Shown here in pieces: positions 18,367 to 37,000 of a stretch of 49,171 nt of DNA. Positions within the stretch are counted from its first letter, which is position 1; each line of letters begins with the position of its first letter. The notes beneath the pieces are model-generated. The model ran no database searches, was not told the DNA's origin, and was given only the letters and a program-made list of their open reading frames with translations. A program made the translations under genes and the position numbers. This DNA comes from Bacteroidia bacterium (GTDB lineage Bacteria > Bacteroidota > Bacteroidia > Bacteroidales > Dysgonomonadaceae), in NCBI GenBank assembly GCA_025999435.1, contig BNXH01000005.1, positions 1-49,171 on the forward strand, read 5' to 3'.

Positions 18367-20526
18367 ATGAAGAGAATATTAACTGTATTATTTTTTGTTT
18401 TGATTACGTTTTCCCTATCGGCTCAGGATGCCACATGGATATACTATCCGGGAGATTTTGAAATATGGCTCGGGAATGAAATGCAGAATCGCCGTACAGA
18501 AAGGGGCGGTTTCTTTCCTCCGTTCTGGAAGATGGATAGCCACTATGTCGCGGTTGAATTTTCTACAAAATTAGACTTACCTGTGGCTGAGGAAGTTGAG
18601 ATATATGTAGAAGGAAAGTATAATATAAAACTGGATGGGAAAATTCTGCCTGCCTATGATAAGATAATCATTCCGGCAGGAAAGCATAGCCTGAACATCA
18701 AAGTGCATAATCAGGCTCATGTTCCTGCCATATATGTGAAAGGACAAACCTTTGGTTCGGATGAGAGTTGGAAAGTAACTTTCGAAGATAAAGAATGGAT
18801 AGACGAGTCGGGTAAAGCATCCGATACATCTTCAGGTACAGCATACCTGCAAGCCGGACGATGGAATTTCAATTCTCCTGATACTCCTCCGTCAGAGTTC
18901 AAACTGGCAGTTATACCAATGGCTGCTGCCGGAACTGAAAAGAAAGGAGCGGGAGAACTCTTTGATTTTGGAAAAGAGACTTTCGGATATGTGAAATTCC
19001 ATCAGTTGAAGGGAAAAGGCCGCCTGAATATATATTACGGGGAGTCCTCTGAGGAAGCCTTGTCGACTACACATTGCGAAACATTAGACCGGATCGATAT
19101 AGATAATACATCCGCGAATGATTTTACTTTGGAAGATTCAAAAGCCTATCGTTACATATATATTGAAACGGAAGGCGATTTGTCTTACTCTTCCGTATCG
19201 ATGTTGTATGAGTATCTGCCTTTGGATCACAGGGGGCAGTTCAGATGTGATGATGAACTGATAAACCGTATCTGGGATATTTCTGCCTATACGATGCACC
19301 TTACCTCGAGGGAGTTTTTTATCGATGGCATTAAACGCGACCGTTGGATATGGAGCGGTGATGCTTATCAGAGTTACCTGATGAATTACTATCTGTTTTT
19401 CGATTCCCCTTCGGTTACACGTACTATGCTGAACCTTAGAGGGAAAGACCCTGTTACGAGCCATATAAATACGATAATGGACTATACATTCTACTGGTTT
19501 ATAGGTATATATGATTATTTGCAATATACAGGCGACCGGGAGTTTGTAAGGCAATTCTATTCGCGTATGCAATCCCTGATGGATTTCTGTTTATCCCGTC
19601 GAAACGGCAACGGCATGATGGAAGGCTTAGCCGGGGACTGGGTATTTATCGACTGGGCCGATTTTAATATGAGTAAAAGCGGTGAGGTCAGTTTCGAGCA
19701 ACTACTGTTTTGCCGAAGCTTGGAAACAATGGCGTTGTGTGCAGATATAATGGGAGATATTGAGAATGAAGCACGGTATGCATCTTTGGCTTCAGACTTA
19801 AAATTGAAGCTGTTCACTTCCTTTTGGTCGGCAAATAAAAATGCTTTTATTCATAATCGCGAGAATGGGATAATGAGTGAGCAGGTAACTCCTTTTACGA
19901 ACATGTTTGCCGTATTGTTCGATTATCTGGATGCGGAGAAAACAAAAGCAGTGAAAGACAATGTCCTGCTAAATCCGGATGCATTGAAGATAACAACGCC
20001 ATATATGCGTTTCTATGAACTGGAAGCATTATGTATGTTAGGAGAATACAGACATGTGCTGAAAGAAATTCGCGACTACTGGGGCGGTATGCTCAACTTG
20101 GGCGCGACTTCTTTCTGGGAAAAATATAATCCCGATGAAACCGGTACAGAGCATTTGGCCATGTATGGGCGTCCCTTTGGGAAAAGCCTTTGTCATGCAT
20201 GGGGAGCCAGTCCTATATATTTATTGGGCAAGTATTACCTTGGGGTGAAACCTGAGAAAGGAGGCTATAAAGAATTCAGTATTCGTCCGGTATTAGGTGA
20301 CCTTAAATGGATGGAGGGCTCTGTGCCAACACCGAAAGGAGATATAAAAGTATATATGGATAAGAAGCAGATTAAGGTTTCTGCAACAGAAGGAGAGGGG
20401 TATCTCTATTTCACTTCACCGGGTAAACCTAAAATAAATATTGGGAGTATTGAACAAATTGCTACTGACAATTATAAAGTGAAGATTGATACCGGTAAGG
20501 AGTATATAATACGCGGAAAGTTCTAA
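18367..20526 (+). CDS. GH78 alpha-L-rhamnosidase, secreted
   Basis: The 719-residue product has a signal peptide ending in SLSAQ. An N-terminal beta-sandwich region (about 25-290) is followed by the (alpha/alpha)6 barrel, with FFIDGIKRDRWIWSGDAYQS carrying the conserved acidic residues and GATSFWEKYNPDETG the putative base region. A short C-terminal beta domain (GVKPEKGGYKEFSIRPVLGDL) closes it. It is shorter than many GH78 proteins, but the family motifs are intact. Its position directly after GH141 mirrors BT1001/BT1002, and BT1001 acts on the rhamnose next to apiose in RG-II side chains (recalled). An exact linkage cannot be stated from sequence. A hairpin follows its stop codon, so the transcript may end or be attenuated here. 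Confidence 0.87.
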   Translation: MKRILTVLFFVLITFSLSAQDATWIYYPGDFEIWLGNEMQNRRTERGGFFPPFWKMDSHYVAVEFSTKLDLPVAEEVEIYVEGKYNIKLDGKILPAYDKIIIPAGKHSLNIKVHNQAHVPAIYVKGQTFGSDESWKVTFEDKEWIDESGKASDTSSGTAYLQAGRWNFNSPDTPPSEFKLAVIPMAAAGTEKKGAGELFDFGKETFGYVKFHQLKGKGRLNIYYGESSEEALSTTHCETLDRIDIDNTSANDFTLEDSKAYRYIYIETEGDLSYSSVSMLYEYLPLDHRGQFRCDDELINRIWDISAYTMHLTSREFFIDGIKRDRWIWSGDAYQSYLMNYYLFFDSPSVTRTMLNLRGKDPVTSHINTIMDYTFYWFIGIYDYLQYTGDREFVRQFYSRMQSLMDFCLSRRNGNGMMEGLAGDWVFIDWADFNMSKSGEVSFEQLLFCRSLETMALCADIMGDIENEARYASLASDLKLKLFTSFWSANKNAFIHNRENGIMSEQVTPFTNMFAVLFDYLDAEKTKAVKDNVLLNPDALKITTPYMRFYELEALCMLGEYRHVLKEIRDYWGGMLNLGATSFWEKYNPDETGTEHLAMYGRPFGKSLCHAWGASPIYLLGKYYLGVKPEKGGYKEFSIRPVLGDLKWMEGSVPTPKGDIKVYMDKKQIKVSATEGEGYLYFTSPGKPKINIGSIEQIATDNYKVKIDTGKEYIIRGKF

Positions 20527-20538
20527 GAAGCCTTCGAT

Positions 20539-20554
20539 CCGGTTATTTAACCGG
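20539..20554 (+). terminator. Hairpin after GH78, weak terminator candidate
   Basis: CCGGTT-ATTT-AACCGG forms a perfect 6-bp stem 12 bp after the GH78 stop. It is followed only by GTTTAG rather than a long T-run, so termination may be partial. An outer pair, AAGAAGCC (20525-20532) and GGCTTCTT (20623-20630), could enclose it. Confidence 0.4.
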
Positions 20555-20653
20555 GTTTAGAACTGCTCAAAATTGTAAAAAGTACACTTAAAAGTCATGG
20601 ATATGTTTTATAGCATATTCACGGCTTCTTTCCTCTCATGTTAAAAATATATC

Positions 20654-20686
20654 TTTGTCAGCACAGTACAGAATAGTATAGATTGG
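20654..20686 (+). promoter_or_regulatory. Candidate Bacteroidetes promoter for the GH138 group
   Basis: TTTG at 20654-20657 and TAGATTGG at 20679-20686 are separated by 21 bp, near the Bacteroidetes -33 TTTG / -7 TAnnTTTG arrangement, though the -7 box is imperfect. It lies about 65 bp before the GH138 start, in a 224-bp gap with no other gene. A new transcript beginning here is plausible but not proven. Confidence 0.3.
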
Positions 20687-20750
20687 GTTTAACATTCTAT
20701 ATTGAATAATTCCAGCGGATTTAAAACCGAATAAAAAATAGTCTGATAAA

Positions 20751-23435
20751 ATGAAAATCAAACATCTGTTAGCTTTATTATCGTTCTTTTTTCTGATAAT
20801 ATCCTGCTCAAAAGAAAAAGTTGTAATTGTTTCTCCACAAGGATCATCGAACAGGATTCTATACGGGGTAGATAAATTAAAATCAACTCTTGAAGCGGAA
20901 AACTATGAAGTGATAGTTGCTGCCTCCGGAGAAAATAATAAAGCGGAAAATCATACAATTTATGTAGAAGAAAGCACAGTCGATACATTAGCTAAGGAAG
21001 GCTATTCTATAAGCACGGAAGGTAAATCCATTCGCATTACAGGCAATGATGCATCCGGTGCGATGTATGGTTGTATGGAACTTATAAGCCGGATAAAAGA
21101 TGTCCGGAAAATTCCTTCGGATATCAATCTGACAGACCAGCCTGAAATGGTATTGCGTGGAGCCTGCATCGGTGTGCAGAAACCATATTATCTGCCGGGC
21201 AGGACTGTTTATGAATATCCCTATACAGAAGAGACTTTCCCTTGGTTCTATGATAAAGCCTTGTGGATAGAATACCTGGATATGCTTGCCGCCAATAAGA
21301 TGAATTCGCTCTATCTCTGGAACGGACATCCGTTTGCTTCATTGGTAAAGTTGAAAGATTATCCTTATGCGGTAGAGGTAGATGATGAGACATTCAAAAA
21401 GAATGAAGAGATGTTCTCTTTTCTGACGGAAGAAGCCGACAAAAGGGGGATATGGGTTATTCAGATGTTTTACAACATTCTGGTATCGAAACCTTTTGCT
21501 GAACATCACGGAATAAAAACACAGGACAGAAGCCGCCCTATTACCCCACTTATTTCGGATTATACAAGAAAATCGGTGGCTGCATTCATTGAAAAATATC
21601 CGAATGTAGGATTACTGGTTTGTCTCGGAGAAGCCATGGATACCTATGAAGATGATGTGGAGTGGTTTACAAAAACGATTATACCCGGAGTGAAGGATGG
21701 GTTGAAAGCACTGAATATTACAAAAGAACCTCCGTTGGTGCTGAGAGCACATGATACGGATTGTAAAATGGTAATGGATGCTGCTCTGCCTTTATACAAG
21801 AACCTCTATACAATGCATAAATACAATGGAGAATCTCTTACAACTTATGAACCCGGAGGTCCTTGGTCGAAGATCCATACCGATTTGAGTAGTCTGGGGT
21901 CGGTTCATATATCCAATGTACATATTTTAGCTAATCTGGAGCCATTCCGCTATGGTTCGCCGGACTTTATCCAGAAAACAGTTCATGCTATGCATAATAT
22001 TCATGGTGCAAATGCTCTGCATCTGTATCCGCAGGCATCGTACTGGGACTGGCCTTATACGGCAGATAAAACGGAGCCGCGTTTGCGTGAAATGGATCGT
22101 GACTGGATTTGGTACAAAGCGTGGGCTCGTTATGCATGGAATGTAAACCGTGACAGAAATGATGAAATAAAATACTGGACTAAGCAACTTGGCGATATGT
22201 ACGGTTGTGGAGAAGAAGGGCGAAATATTCTCGAAGCGTATGAGCAAACGGGGGAAATAGCGCCTAAGTTATTACGTAAGTTCGGTATCACGGAAGGCAA
22301 CCGGCAGACTCTTTTACTTGGAATATTCCTTAGCCAACTCGTAAATCCGGCCAAATGGAAGGTGTATCCCGGATTCCATGAGTCTTGCGGGCCGGAGGGT
22401 GAATTGCTTATCGAGTATATGAATAAAGAGTGGAACAATCAGCCGCATGTAGGAGAAACCCCTCCACAATTGATAGGTGAAGCTGTTGCGCATGGTAACG
22501 CTGCTGTGGAAGCGATCGACAAAGCTACGCCTAAGGTATCTGCAAATAAAGATGAATTTAACCGTTTGAAAAATGACGTTTACTGTTATCAGGCGTTTGC
22601 GAACTTTTTCTCTGAGAAAGTAAAAGCAGCCATGCTTATTCTCAGATACACCCATTCGGGCGATATTACAGATTTGGATAAAGCGATTCCTCTTGTAGAA
22701 AAAAGTCTGGAATATTATCAGCAACTAGTTAATCTTACAAAAGATACCTACCTGTATGCAAACAGCATGCAAACAGCCCAGCGCCGGATTCCGATAGGCG
22801 GTGATGATGGAAATAATAAAACATGGGAAGAGTTGTTGCCTCATTATGAAGCGGAACTGGTAAACCTCAAAAGGAATATAGAATTTTTAAAGAAGCACGG
22901 AGCCGATAATAAGCAAACGATAGAGATATTAAATCCGATGAATATTACAGTTGACGGAAATCCGGTGAGCTATCCGATGAAAAAAGGAGAGAAGGTATTC
23001 TCCGATAAGGACTTTGTAATAGGTGAATTGTCTGAAGAATTGAAAAATATGCACCCATTCCGTTTCAGTCAGGACAAGCAGGCTGCGGAAGGCACTATCA
23101 TATCTTTTGAATGTAAAGAAGGCGTCAATCTTTTGGTGGGCTATCTGAATACCGAACGTAAAGAGTATGCAAAGGCCCCGACATTGGAAACCGATGCCAG
23201 CGCTAATGCTTACGGACAGGGGGATGTGCAGATTGCCAACGCTATAGATATTCCGGGACGGGCAACAGTGAATGTCCACACATATACTTTCCCGGCAGGA
23301 AAACATAGGTTGAATCTGGGCAAAGGCGCATTAATGGTATTAGGCTTTACCGGAGCAGAACAAAAAATAAATCCCCGTAATGCCGGTTTGGGCGCGAATG
23401 ATCCTTCGAGCCGGATAGATTGGATATTCTATTAA
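20751..23435 (+). CDS. GH138 alpha-D-galacturonidase, lipoprotein
   Basis: The 894-residue protein has a lipoprotein signal (FLIISC, Cys19), an N-terminal GH20b-like domain (about 25-125; ASGAMYGCMELI), a TIM barrel (about 130-480) and a helical and beta C-terminal part. Glu294 in VCLGEAMD and Glu361 in KYNGESL stand at the same positions I recall for the catalytic pair of BPA0997, the structurally studied GH138. GH138 (founder BT0997) removes alpha-linked galacturonate from rhamnose in RG-II chain A. The next gene is a GH137-GH2 homologue of BT0996, so the neighbour pair is also conserved. Surface or periplasmic lipid anchoring is expected. Confusion with other GH20-related families is the main alternative. 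Confidence 0.82.
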   Translation: MKIKHLLALLSFFFLIISCSKEKVVIVSPQGSSNRILYGVDKLKSTLEAENYEVIVAASGENNKAENHTIYVEESTVDTLAKEGYSISTEGKSIRITGNDASGAMYGCMELISRIKDVRKIPSDINLTDQPEMVLRGACIGVQKPYYLPGRTVYEYPYTEETFPWFYDKALWIEYLDMLAANKMNSLYLWNGHPFASLVKLKDYPYAVEVDDETFKKNEEMFSFLTEEADKRGIWVIQMFYNILVSKPFAEHHGIKTQDRSRPITPLISDYTRKSVAAFIEKYPNVGLLVCLGEAMDTYEDDVEWFTKTIIPGVKDGLKALNITKEPPLVLRAHDTDCKMVMDAALPLYKNLYTMHKYNGESLTTYEPGGPWSKIHTDLSSLGSVHISNVHILANLEPFRYGSPDFIQKTVHAMHNIHGANALHLYPQASYWDWPYTADKTEPRLREMDRDWIWYKAWARYAWNVNRDRNDEIKYWTKQLGDMYGCGEEGRNILEAYEQTGEIAPKLLRKFGITEGNRQTLLLGIFLSQLVNPAKWKVYPGFHESCGPEGELLIEYMNKEWNNQPHVGETPPQLIGEAVAHGNAAVEAIDKATPKVSANKDEFNRLKNDVYCYQAFANFFSEKVKAAMLILRYTHSGDITDLDKAIPLVEKSLEYYQQLVNLTKDTYLYANSMQTAQRRIPIGGDDGNNKTWEELLPHYEAELVNLKRNIEFLKKHGADNKQTIEILNPMNITVDGNPVSYPMKKGEKVFSDKDFVIGELSEELKNMHPFRFSQDKQAAEGTIISFECKEGVNLLVGYLNTERKEYAKAPTLETDASANAYGQGDVQIANAIDIPGRATVNVHTYTFPAGKHRLNLGKGALMVLGFTGAEQKINPRNAGLGANDPSSRIDWIFY

Positions 23436-23454
23436 TGGTAGGGTTTGTAAATAG

Positions 23455-31162
<7,708 letters not shown>

Positions 31163-31180
31163 AAAACAATCTCTCTGAAT

Positions 31181-34042
31181 ATGAAAAAAGGCTTATACCT
31201 ATTATTGATTTTGAGTTTCTTAATTTCACAAGATAGCTTTTCGCAACGAAACAATTCCGGAGCAAATGCCGAAACAGGGATACAATACCTGTCGGGCACA
31301 GGCTTTGATGATGCCGTAGATTGGGAGTTCTTTTGTACAGAAGGCAATAACAGCGGGACGTGGACAACTATTCCGGTTCCCTCGTGCTGGGAGTTGCAGG
31401 GATTCGGGACTTATCAATATGGTATGCCGTTTTATGGAAAGGCCAATCCTCCGGGGATAGCTAAGGAACAGGGATTGTATAAATACAAATTCAAACTTCC
31501 GAAAGAGTGGGAGGGACGCGTTATCCGTATCGTTTTCGATGGAGTGATGACCGATTGCGAAGCAAAGATTAACGACCGTCGTTGCGGGCATTTACATCAG
31601 GGTGCATTTTACCGTTTCAAGAGCGATGTTTCGGATCGTGTATTCTTTGGTGATACCGAAAATGTATTGGAAGTGACTGTTAGTAAAGAGTCAGCCAATT
31701 CGAGTGTAAATATGGCTGAAAGACGTGGCGATTACTGGAATTTCGGAGGGATTTTCCGTCCGGTTTTTGTAGAGGCTCTTCCGGCTCAGTCTATCGACCG
31801 TACAGCAATCGATGCTAAAGCCGACGGTAGTTTCTATGCCGATGTTTTTCTTGGTTTGGGAATGGGAAACAATACGAAAGTAGTTGCCGAACTTACAGAT
31901 GTCAATGGTAAATCTATCGGCCGTCCGCTTCAAACTACTTTGCCGCAAGGAACGGACAAAGCGGTAATAAGAGGGAAATTTGAAAATATTAAAAACTGGA
32001 CACCCGAAACACCTGATCTGTATTATGTAAACTTTTCATTGGTGCAGGATGGTAAAGTGTTGCACCGGACAAAAGAGCGTTTTGGCTTCCGTACTATTGA
32101 AATACGCGAAAGCGACGGAATATATATAAACGGACAAAAAGTGAATATCCGCGGAGTAAACCGTCACAGTTTCCGTCCTGAGACGGGGCGTACACTCAGC
32201 CATCAGGCAAACTACGATGACGTGAGAATAATAAAGGAGATGAATATGAATGCCGTCCGGCTTTCACACTATCCGTCAGATCCTGATTTTCTGGATGCTT
32301 GTGATGAACTGGGCTTATATGTAATGGTCGAACTCGGTGGCTGGCATTATAGCTATGATACGGGCGCAGGTACAAAGCTCGTACATGAGATGATAAAACG
32401 TGATGTCAACCATCCATGCGTAACGTGGTGGTCTAATGGAAATGAGGGTGGACACAACCATGAACTGGTCAAAGAATTTGGTACTCTCGATCCTCAGAAA
32501 CGTGTTGTACTTCATCCTCAGAAGAATTTCAACGGATTCGAAACCATGCATTACCGTTCTTATGGCGAAAGCCAGGAATATATGCGCAAGCCAGAGATAT
32601 TTATGCCGACTGAATTTTTACATGCACTTTATGACGGAGGAGCAGGAGCAGGTCTTTGGGATTATTGGGAAATGATGCGTAAGCATCCCCGCACAGCCGG
32701 AGGTTTTATCTGGATGTTTGCCGATGAAGGGGTTATGCGTACCGACCGGAACGGGAGAATTGACAATGTGGGCAATTACGGGGCTGATGGAATACTTGGC
32801 CCTCACCACGAAAAGGAAGGTAGCTTCTATACAGTAAAGCAGGTATGGTCGCCTGTACAGATAATGAATACAAAACTGGGTGAAGATTTCAACGGTTCGT
32901 TTACAGTAGAAAACAGATATGACTTTACGAATCTGAAAGACTGCCGTTTTACATGGATGTTGAAAAGCTTCAAAGACGATAAAGTATCTGTCGTGAAGTC
33001 GGGAGAGGTGAAAGGCTTCGACCTTGCACCTCATGCAACAGGGACATTAAATATAGGCCTTCCATCCAATTGGAAAGATGCGGATGTATTGTATCTGACA
33101 GCTTACGGCCCGCAGGGAGAAGAGCTCTGGACATGGGACTGGACATGGAAGAAAGCAAAAGATTTTTATTCTTTACCTAAGGGTAATGCGCCACTTTCCG
33201 CTAAGGAAGAAGGTGAAAACCTGCTTGTAACGGCCGGAAATACGATTCTTACTTTCGATAAGAAAAGCGGAACATTAGCTTCTGTAAAGAAGAACAACAA
33301 GACTATTTCTTTCGGTAACGGCCCTCGCTTTGTCGCATTCCGGCGTGGCGACCGTTCGATGGATGTATATTACAACCATGATGATAATTCGGCTCGTAGT
33401 AAAGAGCGTATCTATGAAGATATTTCGGGAGTCAGCAGGTTGACAAATTTCAATTATAAAACTTCAGGCGATAGTATCGAGGTTGTTGCCGGCTACTTCG
33501 GAAATATGTGTCAGGCCCGCTGGATTATTAAACCGGATGGAACTATCCGCCTCGATTATACTTACCAATATGAAGGCGTTGTAGAATTGATGGGTATCAT
33601 GTTCGATTATCCGGAAGATCGGGTTGTGTCTAAAAAGTGGCTCGGTAACGGGCCTTATCGTGTGTGGCAGAATCGCCTGCATGGTACTGCATTCGGTCTT
33701 TGGGAAAATGATTACAACGACCCTATTCCGGGAGAATCGTTCCTATATCCTGAGTTTAAGGGATATTTCAGTAATTGGAAGTGGGCAACATTCAATACTT
33801 CGGAAGGTATAATTAAACTGAAGAATACTGATGATGATAATTATCTCGGGGTTTATAGCCCGAGAGACGGGCGCGATGTATTATTATATACTTTCCCTGA
33901 TAGTGGTATTTCTGTATTGAAAGTTATCCCGGCCGTACGCAATAAGGTGAATGCCACCGATTTGGTCGGCCCTTCTTCTCAGGCCAAATGGGTAACCGGA
34001 TTGCAGAAAGGAAGTATTTACCTGTCTTTTGAGACAAAATAA
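31181..34042 (+). CDS. GH2 family beta-glycosidase, secreted
   Basis: The 953-residue protein has a signal peptide (ending SFSQ) and GH2 domain order, beginning with VPSCWELQGFGTYQYGMPFYG. Acid/base Glu422 sits in NGNEGGHNH and nucleophile Glu478 in PTEFLHALYDGG. The C-terminal half (about 690-950) replaces the LacZ small domain with a different beta-sandwich. It differs from the preceding GH2 in both active-site surroundings and length, so a different substrate is likely. In RG-II systems GH2 enzymes remove beta-galacturonate, alpha-arabinopyranose and beta-glucuronate; this one could be any of these. I recall BT0992 as the nearest positional counterpart. The following gene begins 7 bp after the stop codon. 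Confidence 0.85.
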   Translation: MKKGLYLLLILSFLISQDSFSQRNNSGANAETGIQYLSGTGFDDAVDWEFFCTEGNNSGTWTTIPVPSCWELQGFGTYQYGMPFYGKANPPGIAKEQGLYKYKFKLPKEWEGRVIRIVFDGVMTDCEAKINDRRCGHLHQGAFYRFKSDVSDRVFFGDTENVLEVTVSKESANSSVNMAERRGDYWNFGGIFRPVFVEALPAQSIDRTAIDAKADGSFYADVFLGLGMGNNTKVVAELTDVNGKSIGRPLQTTLPQGTDKAVIRGKFENIKNWTPETPDLYYVNFSLVQDGKVLHRTKERFGFRTIEIRESDGIYINGQKVNIRGVNRHSFRPETGRTLSHQANYDDVRIIKEMNMNAVRLSHYPSDPDFLDACDELGLYVMVELGGWHYSYDTGAGTKLVHEMIKRDVNHPCVTWWSNGNEGGHNHELVKEFGTLDPQKRVVLHPQKNFNGFETMHYRSYGESQEYMRKPEIFMPTEFLHALYDGGAGAGLWDYWEMMRKHPRTAGGFIWMFADEGVMRTDRNGRIDNVGNYGADGILGPHHEKEGSFYTVKQVWSPVQIMNTKLGEDFNGSFTVENRYDFTNLKDCRFTWMLKSFKDDKVSVVKSGEVKGFDLAPHATGTLNIGLPSNWKDADVLYLTAYGPQGEELWTWDWTWKKAKDFYSLPKGNAPLSAKEEGENLLVTAGNTILTFDKKSGTLASVKKNNKTISFGNGPRFVAFRRGDRSMDVYYNHDDNSARSKERIYEDISGVSRLTNFNYKTSGDSIEVVAGYFGNMCQARWIIKPDGTIRLDYTYQYEGVVELMGIMFDYPEDRVVSKKWLGNGPYRVWQNRLHGTAFGLWENDYNDPIPGESFLYPEFKGYFSNWKWATFNTSEGIIKLKNTDDDNYLGVYSPRDGRDVLLYTFPDSGISVLKVIPAVRNKVNATDLVGPSSQAKWVTGLQKGSIYLSFETK

Positions 34043-34049
34043 GTATTAA

Positions 34050-37000
34050 ATGAAAAAGATATTCTTATTTATCATCATATCATTTCTATTCTTGGGCGAT
34101 TGCTTTTCTCAAAACCTGAGGCAATTGTGGGAGAAGCCTTCCGCTGAAACGAGGTCGTGGACATTTTGGTACTGGATGAATGGAGCAGTAACCAAAGAGG
34201 GCATTACGGCCGACTTGGAAGCGATGAAAGAGATCGGGTTGGAAGGAGCATATCTGATGCCAATCAGAGGAATTCCCGAAAAGCCTTATCTGACACCGGT
34301 TGTGGAGCAGTTAAGCCCGTTCTGGTGGGAGATGGTAGGCTTCGCTTTCAAAGAAGCGGGCAGGATAGGATTAAAAATAGCGTTCCATATTTGCGATGGA
34401 TTTGCTTTGGCCGGCGGCCCCTGGATTACACCGGAACTTTCTATGCAAAAGGTCGTTTGGTCGCAACTGGATATACAGGGTGGAAAGCAATTTAATGGAG
34501 CGTTGCCACAACCCGAAAGTTATAAAGGATATTATAAAGACATTGCTGTCTATGCATTTCCTACACCTGACGGAGAGGGAATTTCGACAGAAACGGTAAA
34601 ACCGGGAGTAACAAGCAGTATCGCGGATATAGATCCTCAGTTTTTGGTGGAAAAAGACAATAAGGAGCTTTTACGAAGCGATGATCCTTGCTGGATTCAG
34701 CTCGAATTTGAAAAACCGTTTACCTGTCGTACCATACAGCTTACGGGGCCTTCGCGTAGTTTCCAGCCGCAAAGGCTCACCATAGAAGCCAGCGATGACG
34801 GGAGAAACTATAGGAAGGTCGTTCAATTAGAACCTCCCCGCCAAGGATGGCAGAACGATGATTTCCCCATGACTCATTCTATTCCAAATACTACTGCAAA
34901 ATATTTCCGCCTGCAATATAATCTGAGTGGAACGGAGCCCGGAGCCGAAGATCTGGATGCGGCTAAATGGAAGCAAAATCTGAAACTTAAAAGCATCTGG
35001 ATGTCTTCCGAAGCCCGCATACATCAGTACGAAGGTAAAACGGGAGACGCGTGGCGTGTCAGCGCCCGTACTACAGCCTTGCAGATACCGGATAACCAAT
35101 GTATAGACGTGAAAAAAATGATAGACATTTCTTCATATCTCGGCAATGACGGTAAATTGAACTGGAAGGCTCCGGAAGGAAAATGGACAATTCTGCGTTT
35201 AGGCCATACGTCGACCGGGCATACCAATGCCACCGGAGGAGGTGGAATCGGGTTGGAGTGTGATAAATTCAATCCCGAAGCTATCCGCCTGCAATTCAAT
35301 TCATGGTTTGGAAAGGCTTATGAAGTGGCAGGGCCGGAGATTGCATCCCGTGTATTGAAAGTCTTTCATGTAGATAGTTGGGAATGTGGTAGTCAGAATT
35401 GGTCTCCGCTGTTCCGGGATGAGTTTAAGAGTCGCAGGGGATACGATATATATGATTATTTACCGGTAATGGCCGGATTTCCTGTCGGAAGCGCTGATAT
35501 GTCGGAACGTATTTTGTATGATGTGCGCCAAACTATAGCAGAGTTGGTTGTCGATAAGTTCTATGCCGTACTGAAAGAAGAAGCCAATGCGAAAGGCTGT
35601 GAATTCAGCGCCGAGAATGTCTCGCCAACTATGGTCAGCGATGGTATGATGCACTATAAAAACACTGATATTCCGATGAATGAATATTGGTTGCAAAGTC
35701 CTACCCACGATAAGCCTAATGATGTGCTGGACGCCATTTCAGGCGCACATATCTACGGAAAAAATATTATACAGGCAGAAGCATTCACACAGTTAAGGCT
35801 GATGTTCGACGAACATCCTGCTATGCTGAAAACCCTGCAAGACAGGCATTATGCTTTGGGAATAAACCGTCTGAGCTACCATGTGTACGCACTGAATCCC
35901 TGGCTGGACCGTAAGCCGGGCATGACACTCGATGGCATCGGGCTGTATTTTCAGCGCGACCAGACCTGGTGGAAACCGGGCAGGGCATGGGTCGATTATG
36001 CACAGCGCTGCCAGGCCTTATTGCAATATGGAAAACCTGTTGCCGATATTGCCGTATTCACAGGGGAGGAATTGCCGCGACGTTCTATCTTACCGGACAG
36101 GCTTGTTCCGTTTTTGCCGGGGCTGTTTGGTGAAGAAAAACTGGAATGGGAGAAAAGGCGCATGGCGAATGTGGGCACGCCTGCCCGGGAAATGCCTGCC
36201 GGGGTAAATCATTCTGCGAATATAACAACATCCGAAGATTGGGTGAACTGCCTCAGAGGCTATCAGTATGACAGCTTTAATGCTGATGTGCTATTGAACA
36301 GAATGAAGGTAGAGGACGGGCGGATTGTCCTTCCTGACGGTATGAGTTACGCCGTATTGGTAATACCCGGTAAACATCCTATGCAGCCGGAATACAGGAT
36401 GTCGAAAGCTGTTGCCCGGAAATTGAAGGAATTTTCCACGCAAGGGGCTAAGATAATGATAGGGGATTTACCTGTTGAAACGTTAGATTTTAAAGAGGAG
36501 GGAGAAAAAATAGAATGGGCTTCGGCCAGTTTTGTAAAGCTGCCTTATGTCAAAGAAACCTTTGAAGATATTGGTGTCGGACGTGATTTTGTCGCGATGG
36601 AGAAAGGAATAAAGAGTTACGCCAAAGATATTGCCTACACTCATCGCCAATCGGATAATGCTGATGTCTACTTCATTTCGAACCAACAGGATAAGAAGCG
36701 GGATTTGGAGGTTAGCCTCCGTTCGTCGGGGCGTATTCCTGAATTGTGGAATCCTGTTACCGGAAAGGCAGATACAAATGTCAGCTGGTCTGTTGTCGAC
36801 GGAAGAACAAATGTAGATTTAGTATTAGAACCGAACGAATCTTGCTTTATCGTCTTGCAAACGCCGACATCCGCAACAAGCGGAAAAGGAAGTATTCGGA
36901 AAATGACCAATACTATTCCGTTAGCAGGTACCTGGAATGTATCTTTTGATAAAGAAATGAGAGGTCCGGCAAATCCTGTAACGTTTGAAACATTGACAGA